Of a DNA stretch of 58,943 nucleotides, positions 7,795 to 15,693 are shown piece after piece. The notes below the pieces were generated by a model, which saw only the letters and a program-made list of their open reading frames with translations, searched no databases and was not told where the DNA came from. The DNA is from Amycolatopsis sp. (GTDB lineage Bacteria > Actinomycetota > Actinomycetes > Mycobacteriales > Pseudonocardiaceae), in contig NZ_JAODNM010000156.1 of assembly GCF_025464955.1 (NCBI RefSeq), forward strand, positions 1 to 58,943. The letters are read 5' to 3'. The position numbers and the translations under genes are program-made. How positions within the stretch are numbered: the first letter of the stretch is position 1; every line of letters begins with the position of its first letter.

Positions 7795-8033
7795 CAACAG
7801 ATACCGTCCGGTACTTTCTGGAACAGCAGCCGCGGCCCCGAGTTGTCCGGCGCTACCACTGCGGACAACGCATCCCACTTCTCCCGCGGTATGCCGACCT
7901 TCTCGGCGAACTCCTCCCACGAGCTGAACCCCTCCGGCGGCTTCTGCAGCTCGTAGTCCAACGCCAATGCCCAGAACTCCGCCAGCCGCCGCGGATCCGC
8001 CGCGTCGAACACCACCTGAATACCCAGCGTCAT
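7791..8033 (-). pseudogene. VOC/glyoxalase-like protein, 3'-truncated
   Basis: Starts well (ATG at 8033 with GGAGAAG upstream) and reads as the first ~75 residues of a glyoxalase-like VOC protein: MTLGIQVVFDAADPRRLAEF, then LLFQKVP. The frame then ends abruptly in DGICC and a stop. Family members normally continue for another 40-60 residues with a second metal-binding half. Truncation by insertion or deletion at about 7795-7810 is the simplest reading. The left neighbour is the accessory region. Confidence 0.65.
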
Positions 8034-8147
8034 CGCCTTCTCCTTCTCGCTTATGTCCGATTTCCCCACATCCTCCCCTCCCCCACCGACATTTCCGGCG
8101 CCGACGGACACCCGCACGCCGCGCCCAACCACCCGCCTCGCGTCGCG

Positions 8148-8209
8148 AACGTGGAACTCGCGCGCCTGAATGTGGGACTCGCGGACGGGAACGTGGGACT
8201 CGCCCATCG
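8148..8209. repeat. Three tandem copies of a 21-bp repeat
   Basis: Units start at 8148, 8169 and 8190 with core AAyGTGGrACTCGC. They lie between the broken VOC gene and uvrB. The core reads in frame on the minus strand as (E/R)SH(V/I) repeats, but no gene is evident. Probably a short dispersed intergenic repeat. Confidence 0.7.
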
Positions 8210-8221
8210 CGGCGGCCGGGG

Positions 8222-10378
8222 TTACTTGACGCCGGCGGCGTCCATGCCTCGGAGTTCCTTTTTCAGGTCGGAGACCTCGTCGCGAAGGCGGGCGGCGAGT
8301 TCGAACTGGAGGTCGCGGGCGGCCTGCATCATCTGGTCGGTCATCTGCTGGATGAGGTCGGCGAGCTCGGCCCGCGGCATGCCCGTGACGTCCTTGTCGA
8401 CCAGCATGCCCGAGCTGCGGACGCGGTCACCCTGCTCGGAACGCTTACCGCGCGAGACGTTGCGCCCGGAACCGCCGACGGCGAGCTCTTCGCTGTCCTC
8501 CGCCTCCTCGTATACGCGGTCGAGGATGTCGGTGATCTTCTTGCGCAGCGGCTGCGGGTCGACTCCTCGCTCCAGGTTGTAGGCAACCTGCTTCTCACGC
8601 CTGCGGTCCGTCTCGTCGATCGCGCGCCGCATCGAGTCGGTGATCCTGTCCGCGTACATGTGCACCTCGCCGGACACGTTTCGCGCGGCACGGCCGATCG
8701 TCTGGATCAACGACGTGCCGCTGCGCAGGAAGCCCTCCTTGTCGGCGTCCAAAATGGACACCAGGGAGACCTCGGGCAGGTCGAGCCCCTCCCGCAGCAG
8801 GTTGATGCCGACGAGGACGTCGTAGTCGCCCGCGCGCAGCTGCCGCAGCAGCTCGACGCGGCGCAGCGTGTCCACCTCGGAATGCAGGTAGCGGACCCGG
8901 ATGCCCAGCTCGAGCAGGTAGTCCGTGAGGTCCTCGGACATCTTCTTGGTCAACGTGGTGACCAGGACGCGCTCGTCCTTCTCCGCGCGGATCCTGATCT
9001 CGTGGACCAGGTCGTCGATCTGGCCCTCGGTCGGCTTGACGATGACCTGGGGGTCGACCAGGCCGGTCGGGCGGATGACCTGCTCGACGAACTCACCGCC
9101 GGTCTGCCCCAGCTCGTACGGCCCGGGGGTGGCCGAGAGGTACACCGTCTGCCCGATCCGGTCGGAGAACTCCTCCCAGGTCAGCGGCCGGTTGTCGGTG
9201 GCACTCGGCAACCGGAAGCCGAACTCGACCAGGTTCCGCTTGCGCGACATGTCGCCCTCGTACATGCCGCCGATCTGCGGCACCGTCACGTGCGACTCGT
9301 CGACGACGAGCAGGAAGTCCTCCGGGAAGTAGTCGATCAGCGTCGCCGGGGCGGTGCCGGCGCCGCGGCCGTCGATATGGCGCGAGTAGTTCTCGATGCC
9401 TGAGCAGAACCCGACCTGGCGCATCATCTCGATGTCGTAGCTGGTGCGCATGCGCAGCCGCTGCGCCTCCAGGAGCTTGCCGCCCTTCTCCAAGGTGGCC
9501 AGCCGCTCCTCCAGCTCGGCCTCGATCCCCCGGATCGCCTTCTCCATCCGCTCCGGGCCGGCGACGTAGTGCGTGGCCGGGAAGATGCGCACCTCGTCGA
9601 CCTCGCGCACGATGTCCCCGGTCAGCGGGTGGAGGTAGTACAGCTTCTCGATCTCGTCGCCGAAGAACTCGACGCGGATGGCGAGCTCCTCGTACGCCGG
9701 GATGATGTCGACGGTGTCGCCGCGCGCCCGGAACGTGCCGCGCGCGAACGCGATGTCGTTGCGCGTGTACTGGATATCGACCAGCGCGCGGAGGAACACG
9801 TCCCGCGAGACCTCGGCGCCGATCTCGAGCTTGCTCGACCGGTCGAGGTAGGACTGCGGCGTGCCCAGGCCGTAGATGCACGACACGCTCGCGACGACGA
9901 TGACATCTCGCCGGGACAGCAGGTTCATCGTGGCCGAGTGCCGCAGCCGCTCGACGTCGTCGTTGATCGACGAGTCCTTCTCGATGTAGGTGTCCGTCTG
10001 GGCGATGTACGCCTCGGGCTGGTAGTAGTCGTAGTAGCTGACGAAGTACTCGACCGCGTTGTTCGGGAAGAGGTCCCGCAGCTCGTTGGCCAGCTGGGCG
10101 GCCAGCGTCTTGTTCGGCGCCATCACCAGCGTCGGCCGCTGGACGCGCTCGATGAGCCAGGCCGTTGTGGCCGACTTGCCGGTACCGGTGGCACCGAGCA
10201 GGACGACCTCCTTCTCCCCGGCGTTGATCCGCCGCTCGAGCTCGTCGATCGCCGCCGGCTGGTCACCGGCGGGCGAATAGTCGCTGACGACCTCGAACCG
10301 GCCACCCGAGCGGGGGATCTCGGAAACGGGCCGGTGATCGGACTGGGCGAGTACGGGATGTTCCGCTGCGAAAGCCAC
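8222..10378 (-). CDS. uvrB: Excinuclease ABC subunit B
   Basis: 718-residue UvrB, the helicase-like damage-verification subunit of nucleotide excision repair, acting with UvrA and UvrC. The start is the GTG at 10378 because the N-terminus (AFAAEHPVLAQ) then matches mycobacterial UvrB. Walker A GATGTGKS is at residues ~62-69, the beta-hairpin YYDYYQPEAYI near 115, helicase motifs such as TIGRAARN near the C-terminal third, and a UVR domain (QMTDQMMQAARDLQFEL) near the end. It is divergent from the DUF402 gene. In M. tuberculosis the same neighbourhood holds coaE, rpsA and polA. No LexA box is obvious upstream. Confidence 0.98.
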   Translation of the reverse strand: MAFAAEHPVLAQSDHRPVSEIPRSGGRFEVVSDYSPAGDQPAAIDELERRINAGEKEVVLLGATGTGKSATTAWLIERVQRPTLVMAPNKTLAAQLANELRDLFPNNAVEYFVSYYDYYQPEAYIAQTDTYIEKDSSINDDVERLRHSATMNLLSRRDVIVVASVSCIYGLGTPQSYLDRSSKLEIGAEVSRDVFLRALVDIQYTRNDIAFARGTFRARGDTVDIIPAYEELAIRVEFFGDEIEKLYYLHPLTGDIVREVDEVRIFPATHYVAGPERMEKAIRGIEAELEERLATLEKGGKLLEAQRLRMRTSYDIEMMRQVGFCSGIENYSRHIDGRGAGTAPATLIDYFPEDFLLVVDESHVTVPQIGGMYEGDMSRKRNLVEFGFRLPSATDNRPLTWEEFSDRIGQTVYLSATPGPYELGQTGGEFVEQVIRPTGLVDPQVIVKPTEGQIDDLVHEIRIRAEKDERVLVTTLTKKMSEDLTDYLLELGIRVRYLHSEVDTLRRVELLRQLRAGDYDVLVGINLLREGLDLPEVSLVSILDADKEGFLRSGTSLIQTIGRAARNVSGEVHMYADRITDSMRRAIDETDRRREKQVAYNLERGVDPQPLRKKITDILDRVYEEAEDSEELAVGGSGRNVSRGKRSEQGDRVRSSGMLVDKDVTGMPRAELADLIQQMTDQMMQAARDLQFELAARLRDEVSDLKKELRGMDAAGVK

Positions 10379-10457
10379 GTGTCCAGGGTAGGCGCACCCA
10401 CCGACAGTTTCCGTTCTTGCCGGGCGAAGGAGCCCCCGACCAGGGCAAGATGAGCGC

Positions 10458-10973
10458 ATGACGGACCTGCACCCGCCGAAGACCGAGGTTTTCGACCCCG
10501 CCTCGCAGACCAACACCGATCCGAAGGGCATCGTCCGCGAAGTCGAGGTGTTCCGCGAAGAACCGTTCGGCCTCTACCTGGCGCGGCCGACCCCGGGACG
10601 GGCGCAGTTCCGCTACCTGGAGTCGTGGCTGCTGCCGTCGCTCGGGCTGCGGGTGACGGACTTCTGGTTCAACCCCGGTCACGAGCGGGACCAGGACTTC
10701 TACCTCGACGTCGTCGGCGTGCAACGCGACGGCGGGCGCTGGATGGCGAAGGACCTGTATCTCGATATCGTCCTGCGCGAAAAAGTCGGCCTCGACGTGA
10801 TCGACACCGACGAACTGCTCGACGCGTCCAACGCCGGACTGCTGACACCCGGCGAGGCCCTCAGCGCGCTCGAGACGACGTACGCGGCTGTCGACGGCCT
10901 CGCGCGCCATGGCTATGACCTGGGGGCATGGCTGGCGACCAAGGACATCGAGCTGACGTGGAAACGGCATTGA
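10458..10973 (+). CDS. DUF402 domain protein
   Basis: 171 residues. Core of the DUF402 family: FWFNPGHERDQDFYLDVV followed by WMAKDLYLDIVL, supplying the acidic cluster that binds divalent metal. Characterised relatives hydrolyse nucleoside di/triphosphates or cytidylylated intermediates (FomD-like). Substrate here is unknown. ATG start, divergent from uvrB with a 79-base shared promoter gap. Confidence 0.85.
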   Translation: MTDLHPPKTEVFDPASQTNTDPKGIVREVEVFREEPFGLYLARPTPGRAQFRYLESWLLPSLGLRVTDFWFNPGHERDQDFYLDVVGVQRDGGRWMAKDLYLDIVLREKVGLDVIDTDELLDASNAGLLTPGEALSALETTYAAVDGLARHGYDLGAWLATKDIELTWKRH

Positions 10974-11024
10974 TCATGGTCGACGCCGTGATCTGGCCGT
11001 CGACCGGCTCTGCCGCGACGCACC

Positions 11025-11052
11025 GGCGCTGGGCGCTGGGCGCTGGGCGCTG
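11025..11052. repeat. Four copies of a 7-bp tandem repeat
   Basis: GGCGCTG repeated four times perfectly between the DUF402 gene and the glycosyltransferase gene. Slippage-prone microsatellite; no known role. Confidence 0.8.
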
Positions 11053-11186
11053 GGTACCGACCGATCGGGTGGCCCCGGCCGCTGACCCGGTGTGACTGGT
11101 GACACACTGAGGAAACGTGCCTCATCGCGGTGCCCGGGCCCGCCCGTAGGGTGCGGCGGACCGGCCCCGACGACCTGGAGATTCCG

Positions 11187-12713
11187 ATGACCACCGCCAC
11201 CGCGGCCGAGACGCCCGCGGCGCCACCGGGCGCACTGGCGGAGTTCGCCCGGCTGCCCGTGTTTCTGCTGGCCGGGGCGACCGCACTGCTCCTGCTGGTC
11301 ACCAGCGGCCGCTACGGCTACTTCGGTGACGAGCTGTACTTCCTGGCCGCGAGCAAGCACCTCGCCTGGGGTTACGCCGACCAGCCGCCGATCCTCCCGC
11401 TGCTCGCCGCCGCGATGGACGGCATCGCGCCCGGGTCGCTCCCGGTGTTCAGGCTGCCCGCGACGCTGGCCACCGGGGCCGGCGTGGTGTTCTGCGCGCT
11501 GATCGCCCGCGAGCTCGGCGGCAAGCGGACAGCGCAGGTCATGGCCGCCGGCGCGTTCGCCATCTGCGGCCAGTTCGTCGGCAGCGGCCACTACCTCGCG
11601 ACGTCGACGATCGACCCGATGCTGTGGACGGTCGTGTTGTGGGTGCTGGTGCGCTGGCTGCGGACCCGCGACGACAACCTCCTGCTGTGGCTGGGCGTGG
11701 CCACCGCGGTCACCCTCAACGTGAAGTTCCTGATCGGCGCGTTCTGGGCGGTGGCCGCCGTGTGCCTGCTGCTGTTCGGCCCGCACGACCTCCTGCGACG
11801 GCCGAAGCTGTGGGTCGGCGCCGGGATCGCGTTGCTCTCGTGTGTCCCCACGCTCCTGTGGCAGGCGATGAACGCGTGGCCACAGCTCGGCATGGGCGAC
11901 GCGATCTCGAAGGAGGTCGACGGCAGCGGCGGCCGCGGCGGGTTCCTGATGGCCGTGCTCATCGGCGCGGGACTGGTCACCGGCGCGCTCGGGCTGCTGT
12001 ATGGCCTGTGGTGCCTGCTGTTCACCGCCGACCTGCGGCCCTACCGGTTCCTCGGCTGGACGGCACTGGGGCTGACCGCGCTGTTCATCCTGGTCAACGG
12101 CCGGTTCTACTACGTCTCCGGGATGTACCCAATCTGCTGGGCCGCCGCCGCGGTGGCCATCGAGCGCCGCCGTCCCGCGCTGTGGTGGCGATGGGTGCCG
12201 ACCTGGCCGGTGTACGTACTGTCCGCGTTGTACACGCTGCCGTACGTCGTCCCGATCTGGCCGATCCACTCCGTCGCGACGAACTTCGCGCTACCGAGGC
12301 CGGCCTACGCCGCCGAGGAGATCGGCTGGCCGCAGCTCGCCGACTCCGTCGCCCAGGCCTACCGGGGGCTCCCCGAAGACGTCCGGGCGCATACGACGAT
12401 CATCACCACCGGGTACTGGCAGGCCGGCGCGCTGGGCCGGTACGGCCCTGATCGGGGCCTGCCCGAGGCGTTCAGCGGAAGCCGCGGGTTCTGGTACTTC
12501 GGCAGCCCGCCGCAGGACGCCGAAACCGTGCTGTACCTCGGCTACGACCCGAACAGGCTGGCGTCGAACTTCATGGACTCGCGGATCATCGCCCGGGTGC
12601 ACAACAACCTCGGGATCCTGAACTCGAGTGAGAACATGCCGATCTGGCTGATCAGCGGCCGGACGGAACCGTGGTCGGTCATCTGGCCCCAACTGCGCGA
12701 CCTCAAGGCGTGA
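11187..12713 (+). CDS. Membrane glycosyltransferase, family 39/PMT_2-like
   Basis: 508 residues with about ten hydrophobic membrane segments. The first extracytoplasmic loop has YGYFGDELYF followed by YADQPPILPLLAA, the acidic motif typical of ArnT/PMT-type transferases that use polyprenyl-phosphate sugars. The ~110 C-terminal residues form a soluble extracytoplasmic domain. Likely role: transfer of a sugar to a lipid or protein at the membrane's outer face; acceptor unknown. ATG start. Converges with coaE and overlaps its end by 11 bases. Confidence 0.85.
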   Translation: MTTATAAETPAAPPGALAEFARLPVFLLAGATALLLLVTSGRYGYFGDELYFLAASKHLAWGYADQPPILPLLAAAMDGIAPGSLPVFRLPATLATGAGVVFCALIARELGGKRTAQVMAAGAFAICGQFVGSGHYLATSTIDPMLWTVVLWVLVRWLRTRDDNLLLWLGVATAVTLNVKFLIGAFWAVAAVCLLLFGPHDLLRRPKLWVGAGIALLSCVPTLLWQAMNAWPQLGMGDAISKEVDGSGGRGGFLMAVLIGAGLVTGALGLLYGLWCLLFTADLRPYRFLGWTALGLTALFILVNGRFYYVSGMYPICWAAAAVAIERRRPALWWRWVPTWPVYVLSALYTLPYVVPIWPIHSVATNFALPRPAYAAEEIGWPQLADSVAQAYRGLPEDVRAHTTIITTGYWQAGALGRYGPDRGLPEAFSGSRGFWYFGSPPQDAETVLYLGYDPNRLASNFMDSRIIARVHNNLGILNSSENMPIWLISGRTEPWSVIWPQLRDLKA

Positions 12714-13899
12714 GCTGGTCGTTCCAACCGGTGCGAGCCGCCCATTCGGCGGCGCGGACGAACCCGTCGTTGACCCAGCTCTGCTTCTCGCTGGTGTAGG
12801 AGCCCAGGTTCGTGTTGTGGCCGTGCTTCTGGGCGAGCTGCATCTTGAGCTCGGCGTAGGCGTCACGCTCGTCGGGGTTCGCCCGCAGCCAGGCGCGAAA
12901 AAGCAGCGCAAGCCGCCACGCCTCGGTCTCCAGTGAACGCACGTGCAGGTTGACCGGCCTGCCCGGGTCGCCGCCGAGGTGGAGCCGCTTGGGCCAGGTA
13001 CCCGAACCGTCCTGCGCGTCGTCGTACCAGTCGCCGTGGGCGCGCGGGAAGCCCGCGCCGACCAGCACGTGTTGGAGGGCGTCCGCGTCGTCCAGCGTGG
13101 ACACGGTCAGCTGCAGGTCGAGGATGTCCTTGGCCGCCAACCCCGGCACCGACGTCGAACCGACGTGGTCCGCACGCAGCGCGCGCTCCCCCGCGGCCAG
13201 GCCGACGCGCGCGAGCGCCCTCGACGCCTGGGCGGGCCAGGTCTCGTCGTAGGGCACGACGCGGGGCGACATGGGCGGGCGCTCCCGGCCCAGCCTGAGG
13301 TTCGCTTCGAACGGGACCAGCCTGTCCGCCCACAGCGCGTCGACCTCGGCGAGCACCAGGTCGCGACTGCCGCTGTTGTCGAGCCAGACGTCCGCGGCGG
13401 CCCGGCGCTGCTCGTCGGTGGCCTGCGAAGCGACCCGAGCACGCGCGTCGGACTCCGCCATCCCGCGCGAGGACACGAGGCGGTGGATCCGTTCCTCTTC
13501 GGGAGTCCCGACGACAACAACCACGTGGTAACCCGGAGCCAGCCCGTTTTCGATCAGCAGGGGGACGTCGTGCACGACAATGGCGTCATCGGCGGCAGCG
13601 GACATCAGCTCGGCCGTGCGCGCGCCGATCTTGGGATGCAGGATCGAGTTCAGCCGCCGCCGCGACTCGTCGTCCGCGAAAGCCTTCGCTGCGAGCGCGG
13701 GCCTGTCGAGCGAGCCGTCGGCGCTGAGAATGGACTCACCGAACGCGGCCGCCAACTCAGCGAGTCCGCCGGTCCCGGGCTCGACCACTTCGCGGGCGAT
13801 CTTGTCCGAGTCGATCAGGACCGCGCCATGCTCCTCCAGCCGGTTCGCGACCGTCGACTTGCCCGCCCCGATCCCGCCGGTCAACCCCACACGCAACAT
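12703..13899 (-). CDS. coaE: Dephospho-CoA kinase fused to GrpB domain
   Basis: 398 residues. The N-terminal ~200 residues are CoaE, phosphorylating dephospho-CoA in the last step of CoA synthesis: P-loop GGIGAGKST at ~8-16, DSDKIAREVV and PLLIE further on. The C-terminal ~190 residues are a GrpB/nucleotidyltransferase-like domain (VPYDETWPAQ, RADHVGSTSVPGLAAKDILDLQL). The same fusion is known in mycobacterial CoaE (Rv1631); the GrpB part's role is unclear. Lies between rpsA and uvrB as in other Actinobacteria. Confidence 0.96.
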   Translation of the reverse strand: MLRVGLTGGIGAGKSTVANRLEEHGAVLIDSDKIAREVVEPGTGGLAELAAAFGESILSADGSLDRPALAAKAFADDESRRRLNSILHPKIGARTAELMSAAADDAIVVHDVPLLIENGLAPGYHVVVVVGTPEEERIHRLVSSRGMAESDARARVASQATDEQRRAAADVWLDNSGSRDLVLAEVDALWADRLVPFEANLRLGRERPPMSPRVVPYDETWPAQASRALARVGLAAGERALRADHVGSTSVPGLAAKDILDLQLTVSTLDDADALQHVLVGAGFPRAHGDWYDDAQDGSGTWPKRLHLGGDPGRPVNLHVRSLETEAWRLALLFRAWLRANPDERDAYAELKMQLAQKHGHNTNLGSYTSEKQSWVNDGFVRAAEWAARTGWNDQLTP

Positions 13900-14084
13900 G
13901 GTCGAACCCTATCCAGTGCCCGGTTCCCGGGCATCGTGAGTCCCGGCGGCACACAGACTGTGCACAAGCATCATCATCATGTCGCGTAACTCAACTGATA
14001 TGGGTGACACGCCGACCGATTACCACGCTTTGACCCACTCAGTGCGTACCGTGCGCGGCGAGAGGTCGCCCACACGGAGGAACG

Positions 14085-14297
14085 ATGGCAGCCAGCAAGC
14101 ACGGAGGAAGGCACCGGCTCACCACGCCGGGGCTGGTGCACTGTGTCCTGCATCGTCCAGTGGCCGATGCGCTCGACGAGTATCGGCGCACCTGGTGGTC
14201 CGCCCTGCTCGTCCCGGCCAAGCACAGCCTGGCCGGCCTCCGGCGCACCGCGCGCAACGCCGCGCAGGAACGCGCCTGGATCCCGGCCGTCTCCTGA
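14085..14297 (+). CDS. Small basic hypothetical protein
   Basis: 70 residues with an excellent ribosome site (GGAGGAACG before the ATG). Basic and amphipathic (RLTTPGLVHCVLHRPVADALDEYRRTWW...). No family recognised. Stop directly abuts the convergent OsmC stop. The strong initiation signal makes it likely to be translated. Confidence 0.55.
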   Translation: MAASKHGGRHRLTTPGLVHCVLHRPVADALDEYRRTWWSALLVPAKHSLAGLRRTARNAAQERAWIPAVS

Positions 14298-14741
14298 TCA
14301 CACCGAGCGGGTGCGGATCTTGATTTCCGAGGTCAGCGTGCGGTGGACCGGGCAGCGGTCGGCGATCTCCATCAACCGGCGGCGCTGATCGTCGGTCAGC
14401 TCGCCTTCGAGGTGGATGTCGCGGGTGATCTCGCTGATCATCCCTCTTTCCGTCTCACAGTCCTCGCAGTCCTGCGCGTGGATGCGGTCGTGCCGCAGCC
14501 GGACAGTGGTGCGCGTGAGCGGGATCTGCTTGCGCTCGGCATACATTCGGACCGTCATCGCCGTGCAGGTGCCCAGCGCGGACAGCAGCAGGTCGTACGG
14601 GTTGGGGCCGGCGTCGTCGCCGCCGCTGGTCAGCGGCTCGTCAGCCAACAGGACGTGCTTCCCGGCGGTGATCCGCTGGGTGTACCGGCCGGCGCCGGCG
14701 TCGGTCACGATCACGGTGCCCGGCTGCTCTTCGATGCTCAC
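14298..14741 (-). CDS. OsmC-family peroxiredoxin-like protein
   Basis: 147 residues from a GTG at 14741. OsmC/Ohr fold: the first conserved region ends in GPNPYDLLLSALGTCTAMTVRMYA with one reactive Cys, and the second Cys is in EIADRCPVHRTL. These proteins reduce organic hydroperoxides with thiols in the cytoplasm. A CEDCE pair between the two is extra and may bind metal. Divergent from the TetR gene at 14918 across 176 bases, so that regulator may control it. Confidence 0.9.
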   Translation of the reverse strand: MSIEEQPGTVIVTDAGAGRYTQRITAGKHVLLADEPLTSGGDDAGPNPYDLLLSALGTCTAMTVRMYAERKQIPLTRTTVRLRHDRIHAQDCEDCETERGMISEITRDIHLEGELTDDQRRRLMEIADRCPVHRTLTSEIKIRTRSV

Positions 14742-14917
14742 TAGGCATAGCTCACTCCGGCGGGCCGGATTTTTCAATGCTCCCGGAGAAATTCGCCCGA
14801 CTGGAACCCGCGGTTCGCCGGAGCGATTCCCTAGTTGCCAAAAATATCGTATCTTCTGCAGCTAGACGGCGATTTTCCCGCCGGCGGCCCAAGGCTTCTC
14901 AAGGGGGTACCCAGCGG

Positions 14918-15550
14918 ATGGCCACCCGACACCGCCTGGCCGGAGCGGCCGACCTGCACAGCCACGAGAGGTTCCTCGACGCGGCGCTCGCGGTCCTGAT
15001 GGACCAGGGCGCGGCCGGGCTCACGGTGCGCGCTGTGGCCGAAGCGGCCGGTTCGTCGACCATCACCGTGTACACGCGCTTCGGTGGCCGCAACGGCCTG
15101 CTGGACTCTCTTTACGAGCGGCTGTTCGACCTGCTGCGCGAGGCCTTCGACGGCCTGCCGCCCCTGACCGACGATCCCATGGCCGACCTGCTCGATCTGG
15201 CCGCCGTCTACCGCGCGTTCGCGCTGGAGAGTGCGGCCCGCTACGCCTTCATGCTGGAACGCACCATCCCGGAGTTCGACCCCGACCCTGCCGTGCGGGG
15301 AAACGTCATCCGCGACTCTTTCGGCGTGCTGTTGCAGCGGGTGGAACGCGTCTGCCCGCCGGACCGCGACGTCGTCCAGAGCGCGTACCTGCTGTGGACG
15401 ACCCTGCACGGCCTGATCAGCGTGGAGCTGACACTGCGGACCCGCAGCAGGGTGCCCGGCTGGTTCCTGCTGCCGACCGAAGAGGCCAACGAGCCGATGT
15501 ACTACGCCGGTGTCCGCGCGATGATCACCGGGCTCGGCCTGCACGCCTAG
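14918..15550 (+). CDS. TetR-family transcriptional regulator
   Basis: 210 residues. TetR helix-turn-helix in residues ~20-65 (ALAVLMDQGAAGLTVRAVAEAAG, then TVYTRFGGRNGLLDSLYERL). The C-terminal ligand domain is divergent. Start is the ATG at 14918 preceded by AAGGGGGTACCC. Divergent from the OsmC gene, a frequent arrangement for a local repressor. Ligand unknown. Confidence 0.9.
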   Translation: MATRHRLAGAADLHSHERFLDAALAVLMDQGAAGLTVRAVAEAAGSSTITVYTRFGGRNGLLDSLYERLFDLLREAFDGLPPLTDDPMADLLDLAAVYRAFALESAARYAFMLERTIPEFDPDPAVRGNVIRDSFGVLLQRVERVCPPDRDVVQSAYLLWTTLHGLISVELTLRTRSRVPGWFLLPTEEANEPMYYAGVRAMITGLGLHA

Positions 15551-15554
15551 CGTT

Positions 15555-15629
15555 GCTCGTGAGTGTTGCGGCCGGTCACGGTGTCCTGCGGGACACCCGC
15601 ACCCGGGCAGGCCGGAACGCTCACGAGTC
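15555..15629. repeat. Imperfect palindromic repeat (GCTCGTGAG type)
   Basis: GCTCGTGAGTGTTGCGGCCGG at the left is mirrored by CCGGAACGCTCACGAG at the right, with a smaller inner hairpin (GTGTCC/GGACAC). A related palindrome with the same GCTCGTGAGTGT core lies at 46690-46744, so this is a dispersed repeat family in this genome. Immediately after the TetR stop. Confidence 0.65.
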
Positions 15630-15646
15630 CGAGACGCCCCCGGACG

Positions 15647-15686
15647 CCAAAACGGCCCCGGTCGGTGAGGACCGGGGCCGTTTTGG
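15647..15686. terminator. Bidirectional terminator between TetR gene and rpsA
   Basis: Perfect 17-bp inverted repeat (15647-15663 against 15670-15686) with a six-base loop. GC-rich stem with AAAA/TTTT near its ends, between convergent genes. Confidence 0.85.
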
Positions 15687-15693
15687 GTGTCAG

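Noticed and set aside
7967..9403. Long plus-strand open frame opposite uvrB
   Set aside because: It is antisense to a certain uvrB gene, has a Val/Leu/Asp-biased composition typical of GC-rich shadows, and no ribosome site.
10974..12269. 431-residue minus-strand frame opposite the glycosyltransferase
   Set aside because: Arg/Gln/Gly/His-rich shadow of a gene with clear membrane segments.
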